Shown one piece after another: positions 56,946 to 64,000 of a stretch of DNA of 64,000 nt (the stretch's first letter is position 1; every line of letters begins with the position of its first letter). The DNA lies in NCBI RefSeq assembly GCF_000832305.1, contig NZ_CP010536.1, positions 3,658,001 through 3,722,000 of the forward strand, given 5' to 3'. A program made the translations under genes and the position numbers. The notes beneath the pieces were generated by a model, which had not been told where the DNA came from, searched no databases, and was given only the letters and a program-made list of their open reading frames with translations. Source of the DNA: Cupriavidus basilensis (GTDB taxonomy: Bacteria > Pseudomonadota > Gammaproteobacteria > Burkholderiales > Burkholderiaceae).

Positions 56946-57431
56946 TCAGTCGCGGAAGTTGTTGAAGTCCAGCGGCGCTTCGGGGACGTCCTTGCGCAGC
57001 AACGCAATCACGCTCTGGAGGTCGTCGCGCTTGGTCCCCGTGACACGCACCGCGTCGCCCTGGATGCTGGCCTGCACCTTGATCTTGCTGTCCTTGATCA
57101 TCTTGACGATCTTCTTCGACAGGTCGCCGGTGACGCCCTTCTTGATGGTGATGACCTGCTTGACCTTGTCGCCGCCAATGCGCTCGGTCTTGCCGTAGTC
57201 GAGGAAGCGCACGTCGACATTGCGCTTGGCCATCTTGCTGATCAGCACGTCCTTGACCTGACCGAGCTTGAAATCGTCATCGGCGAACGCGGTGAGCTCG
57301 TTCTCCTTGTGCTCGACCCGCGAATCCGAACCCTTGAAGTCAAAACGGTTCGTGATTTCCTTGTTGGCCTGCTCGACCGAGTTCTTCACCTCGATCATGT
57401 TCGCTTCGCACACTACGTCAAACGACGGCAT
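56946..57431 (-). CDS. yajQ: YajQ family nucleotide-binding protein
   Basis: 161 residues, the usual size. [35 protein letters not shown] and [22 protein letters not shown] are characteristic. YajQ proteins bind nucleotides; in Xanthomonas and Pseudomonas members bind cyclic di-GMP and affect virulence gene control. It is divergent from murB with 140 bp between. Confidence 0.95.
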   Translation of the reverse strand: MPSFDVVCEANMIEVKNSVEQANKEITNRFDFKGSDSRVEHKENELTAFADDDFKLGQVKDVLISKMAKRNVDVRFLDYGKTERIGGDKVKQVITIKKGVTGDLSKKIVKMIKDSKIKVQASIQGDAVRVTGTKRDDLQSVIALLRKDVPEAPLDFNNFRD

Positions 57432-57571
57432 TGCATTCTCCTTGTCTTGCTGCGTGTTGCTTATTGCCTGTACCGGGCGCGCGCCGGCTGGCGGCGGCGC
57501 TTACGTATAATCCAGCCTACCCTGCAGTCCGGTGCCGTCGACCCCGGCGGGCCGCTTCACCTTTCCCTTGC

Positions 57572-58588
57572 ATGGCAGATTTCCTCGAATTTTATCCCCT
57601 GCGCCGCCACAATACATTCGGATTCGACGTGCGCGCGCGCTTTGCGGTGCATGTGCGCAGCGAAGCCGACCTGCTGGCCGCCCTGGCCGATCCCCGCGCG
57701 CAAGGCTTGCCGCTGGTGGTGCTCGGCGGCGGCAGCAATGTGGTCCTTACGCGGGACCTCGACGCGCTGGTGCTGCTGATGGAGATTCCCGGCTACGCGG
57801 TGGCCTCGGCGGATGCCGCCCACCTGGTCACGGCCGGTGCCGGGGAGAACTGGCATGCGCTGGTCAGCCGCACGATCGCCGACGGCCTTCCGGGCCTGGA
57901 AAACCTGGCCCTGATCCCCGGCACCGCGGGCGCGGCGCCGATCCAGAACATCGGCGCCTACGGCGTGGAGCTGCGCGAGCGCTTCGACAGCCTGCGCGCG
58001 TTCGACCGCCATAGCGGCGAATTCGTCCACCTGACGCTGGAGCAGTGCCAATTCGCCTACCGGGACAGCCTGTTCAAGCGTGAGGGGCGGGACCGCTACA
58101 TCATCACTGCCGTCACCCTGCGCCTGCCGCTGCCGTGGCAGCCAGTGCTGGGCTATGCGGAACTGGCGCGCGAGCTGGCGCAAGATTCCGCAGCGCATTC
58201 CACGGCGGACCGCATCCGCGACGCGGTGATCGCGATCCGCTCGCGCAAGCTACCCGATCCGGCCCAGGTCGGCAATGCCGGCAGCTTCTTCAAGAACCCG
58301 GTAGTGGGCGCCGAACAGCGCGACGCGCTGCTGGTCCGGTATCCCGACCTGGTCAGCCATGCACAGCCTGACGGCAGCTACAAGCTGGCGGCCGGCTGGC
58401 TGATCGACCAGTGTGGATTCAAGGGGGTCAGCGACGGCCCGGTGGGCGTCTATGGCAAGCAGGCGCTGGTGCTGGTGCACCACGGCGGCGGCACCGGGCA
58501 GGCGCTGCTGGCGCTGGCGCACCGCATTGCCGATGCGGTACAGGCCCGCTTCGGCGTGCGAATCGAACCCGAGCCGGTGGTGCTTTAA
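57572..58588 (+). CDS. murB: UDP-N-acetylenolpyruvoylglucosamine reductase
   Basis: 338 residues, type I MurB. It reduces the enolpyruvyl group to make UDP-MurNAc for peptidoglycan. The FAD-binding [10 protein letters not shown] (near 52-61), [27 protein letters not shown] and [11 protein letters not shown] with the catalytic serine, plus [11 protein letters not shown], are present. The ATG begins [17 protein letters not shown], the conserved family start. It is transcribed away from yajQ. Confidence 0.96.
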   Translation: MADFLEFYPLRRHNTFGFDVRARFAVHVRSEADLLAALADPRAQGLPLVVLGGGSNVVLTRDLDALVLLMEIPGYAVASADAAHLVTAGAGENWHALVSRTIADGLPGLENLALIPGTAGAAPIQNIGAYGVELRERFDSLRAFDRHSGEFVHLTLEQCQFAYRDSLFKREGRDRYIITAVTLRLPLPWQPVLGYAELARELAQDSAAHSTADRIRDAVIAIRSRKLPDPAQVGNAGSFFKNPVVGAEQRDALLVRYPDLVSHAQPDGSYKLAAGWLIDQCGFKGVSDGPVGVYGKQALVLVHHGGGTGQALLALAHRIADAVQARFGVRIEPEPVVL

Positions 58589-58607
58589 ACCGTCCGGGCT
58601 GCCGTGC

Positions 58608-58919
58608 TCAGCCGAAGTGGCAGACGTAGTCCAGCGTTTCAGTCACTTCGATATCGAAGCTGCTGTCGCCGGGCACATTGAACTGCTGGCCAGCGCCATA
58701 GGTTTGCCACTGGTCTTCGCCAGCCAGCTTGACGCGGCACACGCCGCCATTGATTTCCATGATCTCCGGGGCGCCGGTGTTGAAGGTCAGCGCAGCGGGG
58801 AAGATCACGCCCAGCGTCTTGCGGGTGCCGTCCGGGAACAGCACGGTGTGGCTCACGCACTTGCCGTCGAAGTACAGGTTGGCTTTCTTGACGACGGATA
58901 CGTTGTCGAACTGGCTCAC
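58608..58919 (-). CDS. ppnP: Pyrimidine/purine nucleoside phosphorylase
   Basis: 103 residues, a DUF1255 cupin like E. coli PpnP (YaiE), which phosphorolyses nucleosides. Visible: [45 protein letters not shown] and [18 protein letters not shown]. The start is GTG at 58919 with AAGGAG upstream. It converges with murB, and lies downstream of argG beyond a terminator. Confidence 0.9.
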   Translation of the reverse strand: MSQFDNVSVVKKANLYFDGKCVSHTVLFPDGTRKTLGVIFPAALTFNTGAPEIMEINGGVCRVKLAGEDQWQTYGAGQQFNVPGDSSFDIEVTETLDYVCHFG

Positions 58920-58986
58920 GCTATTTCTCCTTGATGCTCTTGGTTCTGGATGACTGGATCGGGAATACCGGAGGGCAAGGCGGCGC

Positions 58987-59010
58987 AAAAAAGGGGCCAT
59001 GACGGCCCCT
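58987..59010 (-). terminator. Terminator of argG
   Basis: AGGGGCC (58992-58998) pairs with GGCCCCT (59004-59010) around 5 bases; on the leftward strand it ends in T6. It lies 26 bases after the argG stop. Confidence 0.88.
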
Positions 59011-59036
59011 CTTCTGTTGCATGCCTGCGGTCTGGC

Positions 59037-60266
59037 TTACTCGCCGCGCTGGCGGCGAGCGTTTTCGGCGATGCGCATGCGCAGCGCGTTCAGCTTGATG
59101 AAGCCGCCGGCATCGGCCTGGTTGTAGGCGCCGCCGTCATCGTCGAAGGTCGCGATGGTCTTGTCGAACAGCGTGTCCTTGGAGTCGCGGGCGACCACGA
59201 TCACATTGCCCTTGTACAGCTTGACGCGGACCCAGCCATTGACCTTGGCCTGGGTGTGGTCGATCAGCACTTGCAGTGCGCGGCGCTCCGGGCTCCACCA
59301 GTAGCCGTTGTAGATCAGGCTGGCGTAGCGCGGCATCAGGTCGTCCTTCAGGTGAGCCACTTCGCGGTCGAGCGTGATCGACTCGATAGCGCGGTGGGCC
59401 TTCAGGATGATGGTGCCGCCAGGGGTTTCGTAGCAGCCACGGCTCTTCATGCCGACGTAGCGGTTTTCCACCAGGTCAAGGCGGCCGATGCCGTGCTTGC
59501 CGCCCAGGCGGTTCAACTCGGTCAGCACTTCAGCCGGGGTCATGCGCTTGCCGTTCAGGCCAACGATGTCGCCGCCCTCGAACTCGACGTCCAGGTACTC
59601 GGCCGCGTCCGGTGCATTCTCCGGCGACACGGTCCAGCGCCACATGTCTTCCTCGGCCTCGGCCTTGGGGTCTTCCAGGTGGCGGCCTTCGAAGGAGATG
59701 TGCAGCAGGTTGGCGTCCATCGAGTACGGGGCGCCGCCCTTCTTGTGCTTCATGTCGATGTCGATGCCGGCCTTTTCAGCGTAGGCCAGCAGCTTCTCGC
59801 GCGACAACAGGTCCCACTCGCGCCACGGGGCGATGACCTTCACGCCCGGCTCGAGGCCGTAGTAGCCCAGCTCGAAGCGAACCTGGTCGTTGCCCTTGCC
59901 GGTAGCGCCGTGCGACACAGCGTCGGCGCCGGTGCTGCGCAGGATCTCGATCTGGCGCTTGGCGATCAGCGGACGCGCGATCGAGGTGCCGAGCAGGTAC
60001 TCGCCTTCATAGACGGCGTTGGCGCGGAACATCGGGAAGACGAAATCGCGCACGAACTCTTCGCGCAGGTCGTCGATGAAGATGTTTTCCGGCTTGATGC
60101 CGAACTTGAGCGCCTTCTGGCGTGCAGGTTCGAGTTCCTCGCCCTGGCCGATGTCGGCGGTAAAGGTGACCACCTCGCACTGATAGGTGTCTTGCAGCCA
60201 CTTCAGGATCACCGAAGTGTCCAGCCCGCCGGAGTAGGCGAGCACGACTTTCTTGATATCGCTCAT
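59037..60266 (-). CDS. argG: Argininosuccinate synthase
   Basis: 409 residues. It joins citrulline and aspartate with ATP. The P-loop-like [14 protein letters not shown] (11-24) and later [41 protein letters not shown] are conserved. The start MSDIKKV has no ATG competitor with similarity upstream. It is 189 bp downstream of argF on the same strand. Confidence 0.97.
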   Translation of the reverse strand: MSDIKKVVLAYSGGLDTSVILKWLQDTYQCEVVTFTADIGQGEELEPARQKALKFGIKPENIFIDDLREEFVRDFVFPMFRANAVYEGEYLLGTSIARPLIAKRQIEILRSTGADAVSHGATGKGNDQVRFELGYYGLEPGVKVIAPWREWDLLSREKLLAYAEKAGIDIDMKHKKGGAPYSMDANLLHISFEGRHLEDPKAEAEEDMWRWTVSPENAPDAAEYLDVEFEGGDIVGLNGKRMTPAEVLTELNRLGGKHGIGRLDLVENRYVGMKSRGCYETPGGTIILKAHRAIESITLDREVAHLKDDLMPRYASLIYNGYWWSPERRALQVLIDHTQAKVNGWVRVKLYKGNVIVVARDSKDTLFDKTIATFDDDGGAYNQADAGGFIKLNALRMRIAENARRQRGE

Positions 60267-60455
60267 GTTCGACTCGATGCGAAAAGTAAGCGCGGCCGGC
60301 CACAAAGCCAGTCACGCGAGAAAAAGGAATGCGGAAAGACCGCTATTTTGACACGTCCGCCCCGGCTTGGGCGGCACTTGGCGAGCCGGGCGAGCATGCG
60401 GGTACCGGATTGGCGCACCACATGTGCATCAATCGTGGCGCCGGGCCGCCAGCGG

Positions 60456-61379
60456 TCAGTAGCGCCCGCAGAGCAGGTATTCCATCAGCGCCTTTTGCAC
60501 ATGCAGGCGGTTCTCAGCCTCTTCCCAGACCACACTCTTGGGGCCGTCGATCACGGCGGCCTCGACTTCCTCGCCGCGGTGGGCAGGCAGGCAGTGCATG
60601 AACAGGGCATCGTCGCCAGCGCGATCCATCATGGCGGTAGTCACCATCCAGTTCTGGAAGGCGCGCTTGCGGGCGTCGTTCTCGGCCTCGTAGCCCATGC
60701 TGGTCCACACGTCGGTGGTGACCAGGTCGGCACCCTGGCAGGCGGTCAGCGGATCGTCGAACACCTTGACCAGATGAGCAGCCGTTGCCGGCACCATGGC
60801 GGGATCGAGCTGATAGCCGGGAGGCGCGGAGAAATGGAACGTGAAGCCGAGGCGCTCTGCCGCCTGGATCCAGGTGTAGGCCATATTGTTAGCGTCACCG
60901 ATCCATGCGACGGTCTTGCCGCGGATGCTGCCACGCTGCTCGATGTACGTGAAGACATCGGCCAGCACCTGGCAGGGATGGTATTCGTTGGTCAGCCCGT
61001 TGATCACCGGCACGCGCGAATGCGCGGCGAAACGCTCGATGATTTCCTGGCCGAAGGTGCGGATCATGATGATGTCGACCATGCGCGAGATCACCTGCGC
61101 CGCATCCTCGATCGGCTCGCCGCGCCCCAGCTGGGAGTCGCGGGTATTGAGGAAGACGGCATGGCCACCGAGCTGGTGGATGCCGGCCTCGAACGACAAG
61201 CGCGTACGAGTCGAGTTTTTCTCGAAGATCATGGACAGCGTGCGGTCGTGCAACGGATGCCATGTCTCGTAGTTCTTGAACTTGGTCTTCAGAATCCGTG
61301 CGCGGTCCAGCAGGTACTCGTACTCGTCGGGAGTCAGGTCGCTGAACTGGAGGTAATGCTTGATCGAAGTTGGGCTCAT
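60456..61379 (-). CDS. argF: Ornithine carbamoyltransferase
   Basis: 307 residues. It carbamoylates ornithine to citrulline. The carbamoyl-phosphate loop STRTRLSFE, the HPCQVLADV motif and the ornithine-side HCLPAHRGEEV are present, with DVWTSMG between. The start MSPTSIKHYLQ at 61379 is used; the frame is open 10 codons further up. The ATG directly follows a long hairpin with a T-rich 3' side, which may regulate it. Confidence 0.96.
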   Translation of the reverse strand: MSPTSIKHYLQFSDLTPDEYEYLLDRARILKTKFKNYETWHPLHDRTLSMIFEKNSTRTRLSFEAGIHQLGGHAVFLNTRDSQLGRGEPIEDAAQVISRMVDIIMIRTFGQEIIERFAAHSRVPVINGLTNEYHPCQVLADVFTYIEQRGSIRGKTVAWIGDANNMAYTWIQAAERLGFTFHFSAPPGYQLDPAMVPATAAHLVKVFDDPLTACQGADLVTTDVWTSMGYEAENDARKRAFQNWMVTTAMMDRAGDDALFMHCLPAHRGEEVEAAVIDGPKSVVWEEAENRLHVQKALMEYLLCGRY

Positions 61380-61455
61380 AAAACAAAGAAGGCGGCTCGG
61401 TGGTGGCATGCCGCCATGAAGGGTTCATGACCTGGCCATGCCGCGGAGCCGCCTT
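61380..61455 (-). promoter_or_regulatory. Large hairpin immediately upstream of argF (possible attenuator)
   Basis: GAGCCGCCTT (61446-61455, + strand) pairs perfectly with AAGGCGGCTC (61389-61398) across a 47-base loop. In the argF message the second arm is followed by CUUUGUUUU and then the AUG. It could act as a terminator or bury the start site. The loop contains a short ATG-led frame beginning MNPSWRHATTE that runs out of frame into argF. Confidence 0.5.
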
Positions 61456-61555
61456 TCGCGTCGCTTACGCAATTTAACTGTAAGAATCATAAGGGATTAT
61501 TGTGGCTTTGGCGAGCATGCGCGGCACCTCGCCCGGCACGGAGGCTTATGCGCGA

Positions 61556-61574
61556 GTCTTATATAAGATATAAT
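61556..61574. promoter_or_regulatory. Palindrome GTCTTATATAAGAT with overlapping -10 box
   Basis: It matches the icd-upstream palindrome at 13 of 14 positions. TATAAT at 61569-61574 on the + strand overlaps its end, with a weak TTATGC (61546-61551) 17 bases before. A protein bound here would block the rightward promoter; it is also 177 bases upstream of argF. Confidence 0.5.
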
Positions 61575-61775
61575 ACCGGCTGATTCACGCGGGGCCCGGC
61601 ATACCCATGCCACCGCCCGCTGCCGGCATCAAAAGTGCCCCCGCCGACACCGGCGCCCCCGCCGCCACGGCCGGAATGAAACGAACTTATTGTTTCCTGG
61701 CCGCGTCAAACGGGCTTCCGTTTGGTCAGTCTGGCGGGTTTACCGTCGAGTCACCCGTCTTATCCCCGCAGTCTC

Positions 61776-62075
61776 ATGAATCCCACAGTTCGCGAATACT
61801 TCATCCAAGGCATCACCAAGGAAGGCAAGACCTTCCGCCCAAGCGACTGGGCTGAACGACTGTGCGGCGTGATGGCGCAATTCCGCCCCGAAGGCGACAC
61901 CGGCGACCCCCGCATTACTTACTCACCTTACGTGCGGCCAGTGATAGCTGGCGGATTGAAGAGCGTGGTGGTCGATGCGCGGCTGCGCGACATCGAGCCC
62001 AAAGCGCTCGACTTCGTGCTCAACTTCGCCCGCGACAACAACCTGCAACTGGTCGAGGCCTGCTCGCTGGAGTGA
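61776..62075 (+). CDS. DUF3579 family protein
   Basis: 99 residues. The sequence MNPTVREYFIQGITKEGKTF, PSDWAERLCGVMAQF and YSPYVRPVIAGGLKSVVVD fits DUF3579, a small family found mainly in betaproteobacteria and of unknown function. In Burkholderiales it commonly lies beside argF. The last part, LNFARDNNLQLVEAC, is predicted helix. It has its own terminator. Confidence 0.88.
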   Translation: MNPTVREYFIQGITKEGKTFRPSDWAERLCGVMAQFRPEGDTGDPRITYSPYVRPVIAGGLKSVVVDARLRDIEPKALDFVLNFARDNNLQLVEACSLE

Positions 62076-62156
62076 GCTCGCACTGAAGAAGCCTCGGCAT
62101 GGCCGCATGCTAGCCGCACGCACCACCGGGGCAGGCACCAGCCCAAAGGACAAAGC

Positions 62157-62188
62157 AAAAAAAGCTCGTCGAATGACGAGCTTTTTTA
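62157..62188 (+). terminator. Bidirectional terminator between DUF3579 gene and rpsT
   Basis: AGCTCGTC (62163-62170) pairs with GACGAGCT (62175-62182), flanked by A7 on the left and T6 on the right, extending the stem. It can serve both converging genes. Confidence 0.9.
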
Positions 62189-62329
62189 TCGGCTGGATTA
62201 CCGTCAGGCAATCCACCCTGCCGACTGGCGACCTGGCCAGGACCGCGATACGCCGCCGAAGCAGCGCGATCACGCAATGGCCGACGACAGCCGGAGGTGC
62301 CTGGCTTGCGCCCGGCACCAGAGCCTATA

Positions 62330-62596
62330 TCAGGCAGCCATCGACTTGATAGCCGACGACAGGCGCGACTTGTGGCGTGCAGCCTTGTTCTTGTGCACGA
62401 TCTTCTTGTCGGCGATAGCGTCGATGATCGATTGCGAGTTCTTGAAGATCTCGGCAGCAGCAGCCTTGTCGCCGGCTTCGATCGCCTTGCGAACAGCCTT
62501 CACTGCGGTACGCAGACGCGAACGCAGGCTGGAGTTGTGGGCGTTCTGGGCGACGGCCTGGCGCGCGCGCTTGCGAGCTTGTGCGGAATTTGCCAT
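62330..62596 (-). CDS. rpsT: Ribosomal protein bS20
   Basis: 88 residues. [21 protein letters not shown] and [23 protein letters not shown] are diagnostic. It is a small-subunit protein binding 16S rRNA. Its promoter lies at 62734-62763, giving a leader of about 130 bases that could host autoregulation, as known for S20 in E. coli. Confidence 0.98.
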   Translation of the reverse strand: MANSAQARKRARQAVAQNAHNSSLRSRLRTAVKAVRKAIEAGDKAAAAEIFKNSQSIIDAIADKKIVHKNKAARHKSRLSSAIKSMAA

Positions 62597-62976
62597 TTAA
62601 GTAGATTTCCTGAATTCAGATGCGTGCCCGACGGGAGGACGGAGCAAACCGCGGACACAATTAAGTGCACATCAAGCGACCCGGGATGCACTGGCACACG
62701 AATCCGGAACGCAACTAGCCTTGTGAATCGGCAATTATACACACAAGAAAAAGCGGCTGGCAAGCCGAGCCACTGCTCATCTCGAGCAGGGCGAAGCAAA
62801 GGCCGATATACGTGCATATCCGGGCGCCTGCGGGGCCAAACCGTATAATACGCGCCACACCGGCCCCGCCCTCGCGTGGCCTCGATGCAACTTTGGCGCG
62901 CGCCCGGCATCTGAACCCGGTTCGCACCGGCGGTCCGACCCACGCTGCTGCCGCCACCCCTTGCCGCCGAACCATC
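62597..62976. other. 380-bp divergent region between rpsT and murJ
   Basis: No gene. It carries the rpsT promoter and leader and, on the + strand, a TATAAT at 62844-62849 without a convincing -35 box that may serve murJ. Confidence 0.5.
62734..62763 (-). promoter_or_regulatory. Sigma-70 promoter of rpsT
   Basis: Read leftward: TTGCCA (62758-62763), 18-base spacer, TATAAT (62734-62739). Confidence 0.7.
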
Positions 62977-64000
62977 TTGAACCTGCTCAAAGCGCTCGCC
63001 ACCATCAGCAGCCTGACGATGCTGTCGCGCATCACAGGCCTCATCCGCGAGATCCTGATCGCACGTGCCTTCGGCGCCTCGGACATGACCGACGCCTTCA
63101 ACGTGGCGTTCCGCATCCCCAACCTGCTGCGCCGGATTTTCGGCGAAGGCGCGTTCTCGCAAGCCTTCGTGCCAATCCTGGGTGAATACCACAGCAAGCG
63201 CGGCGAGACCGATACCCGAGCGCTGATCGATGCCGTTGCCACGGTCATGACCTGGGTGCTGATGGGCGTCTCGCTGCTTGGCGTGATCGGCGCGCCTGTG
63301 GTCATGATGGTGGTCGCCACGGGCTTTCGCCAGCATGGCGGCGAAACCTATGACGCCGCGGTCTTCATGACGCGCGTGATGTTTCCCTATATCGGGTTGA
63401 TCTCACTGGTGGCGCTGGCCTCGGGCATCCTGAACACCTGGCGCCGCTTTGCCATGCCGGCCTTCACCCCGGTGCTGCTCAATATCTGCCTGATCATTGC
63501 CGCGCTGTTTGTCGGCCCCCATATGGCGCAGCCGATCTACGCGCAGGCCTGGGGCGTGCTGGTGGGCGGCATCCTGCAACTGGCGGTGCAGATTCCGGCG
63601 CTCCGGCGCCTGGGGGTGATGCCGCGCCTGCGCTTGAACCTGCGCGCGGCCTGGGCGGAGCCCGGCGTGCGCCGCGTCATGCGGCAGATGGCGCCGGCGC
63701 TGCTGGCTGTCTCGGTGGCCCAGATCAGCCTGATCATCAATACCAATATCGCCTCGCGCCTGGCCGCCGGCAGCGTGTCTTACCTGACTTATGCTGACCG
63801 CCTGATGGAGTTCCCGACCGCGCTGCTGGGCGTGGCGCTGGGCACCATCTTGCTGCCGAGCCTGTCGAAAGCCAGCGCCGAGGAAAACCGGGCCGAATAC
63901 TCCGGGCTGCTGGACTGGGGCCTGCGCCTGACCTTCCTGCTGGCCGTGCCGTGCGCGGTCGGGCTGTTCGTGTTCGGCGCGCCGCTCACGGCGGTACTGT
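62977..64000 (+). CDS. murJ: Lipid II flippase MurJ (MviN), N-terminal part, runs off right edge
   Basis: About 341 residues visible of an expected 510 or so. MurJ moves lipid II across the inner membrane for peptidoglycan synthesis. The start is TTG at 62977, giving MNLLKALATISSLTMLSRITGLIRE, the family N-terminus. FGASDMTDAFNVAFRIPNLLRRIFGEGAFSQAFVPIL (marker block, residues about 34-70) holds the conserved arginines and GEGAFSQ. Later LMEFPTALLGVALGTILLPSLSK is typical. Many hydrophobic spans. No defect seen up to the edge. Confidence 0.95.
   Translation, partial: MNLLKALATISSLTMLSRITGLIREILIARAFGASDMTDAFNVAFRIPNLLRRIFGEGAFSQAFVPILGEYHSKRGETDTRALIDAVATVMTWVLMGVSLLGVIGAPVVMMVVATGFRQHGGETYDAAVFMTRVMFPYIGLISLVALASGILNTWRRFAMPAFTPVLLNICLIIAALFVGPHMAQPIYAQAWGVLVGGILQLAVQIPALRRLGVMPRLRLNLRAAWAEPGVRRVMRQMAPALLAVSVAQISLIINTNIASRLAAGSVSYLTYADRLMEFPTALLGVALGTILLPSLSKASAEENRAEYSGLLDWGLRLTFLLAVPCAVGLFVFGAPLTAVL

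Larger units (their letters stand above)
61380..61775. other. 396-bp divergent region between argF and the DUF3579 gene
   Basis: It holds the argF leader hairpin, the palindrome at 61556 and a plus-strand TATAAT. A short + strand frame at 61607-61775 is proline/alanine-rich with no similarity, and I do not call it a gene. Confidence 0.5.

Noticed and set aside
58950..61430. An 826-codon open frame on the + strand opposite argG and argF
   Set aside because: It is antisense to two certain genes, has no recognisable family, and is rich in Gln/His/Arg/Val as expected when GC-biased codons are read backwards.
61607..61855. A Pro/Ala-rich + strand frame upstream of the DUF3579 gene
   Set aside because: Low complexity, no ribosome-binding site, and it overlaps the DUF3579 gene in another frame.

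Overview
The window looks like a piece of the main chromosome of a Cupriavidus/Ralstonia-type betaproteobacterium (Burkholderiaceae). The DNA is very GC-rich, the proteins look burkholderial throughout, and housekeeping genes sit in groups I associate with Cupriavidus chromosome 1 (ribF-ileS-lspA, dut near clpA-clpS, rpsT beside murJ, argF-argG near murB and yajQ). The genus is inferred from sequence style; no marker such as 16S rRNA is present. I saw no rRNA or tRNA gene, CRISPR array, insertion sequence or prophage.

Layout. 1-9.7 kb: a complete histidine-utilisation (hut) region read leftward. An ABC importer and the repressor gene hutC are followed by hutH, hutU, hutD, hutI and the start of hutF, which runs off the left edge. 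Three HutC-like operator palindromes mark the importer promoter region and the hutH leader. 9.7-13.2 kb: an NAD(P)-binding epimerase-like gene, a divergent ferredoxin-reductase, and argD behind what looks like an attenuator with a short arginine-containing peptide. 13.3-18.4 kb: the branched-chain amino acid importer livKHMGF. 18.4-28.9 kb: ispH, fkpB, radC, rpmB-rpmG, nadB facing nadC-nadA, a fatty acid desaturase with an unusual tail, and an MscS channel. 29.2-32.6 kb: an unrecognised two-gene operon (stand-alone adenylation enzyme plus a fused double alpha/beta hydrolase). 33.2-38.1 kb: an rRNA methyltransferase, purN, and a facing response regulator and hybrid histidine kinase. 38.2-45.9 kb: ribF, ileS, lspA, coaBC, a luciferase-like monooxygenase and dut. 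45.9-51.3 kb: a glyoxalase-like gene with a Bug-type binding protein, then clpS-clpA and a cold-shock gene. 51.4-53.6 kb: a small accessory island, less GC-rich to the eye, with a PAAR protein, a lipase-like protein and a small membrane protein, next to a toxin-gene remnant. 53.7-64 kb: icd, rluE, two small exported proteins, yajQ, murB, ppnP, argG, argF, a DUF3579 gene, rpsT and the start of murJ.

How the parts work together. The hut genes take histidine through urocanate, imidazolone propionate and formimino-glutamate, using the HutF (deiminase) branch. The same repressor appears to control an importer of unknown substrate. Three arginine-pathway genes (argD, argF, argG) lie in the window. 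argD and argF each have a terminator-like hairpin between promoter region and start codon, which suggests transcription attenuation. nadA, nadB and nadC together make quinolinate and then nicotinate mononucleotide. Accessory material has been inserted between otherwise core genes at 29-32.6, 35.4-38.1, 45.9-47.8 and 51.4-53.6 kb.

Standout candidates are the PAAR/lipase/membrane-protein module, whose PAAR gene carries a one-base frameshift; the orphan adenylation plus double-hydrolase operon; the desaturase with a transposase-like C-terminus; the argD leader; and the HutC-controlled importer.
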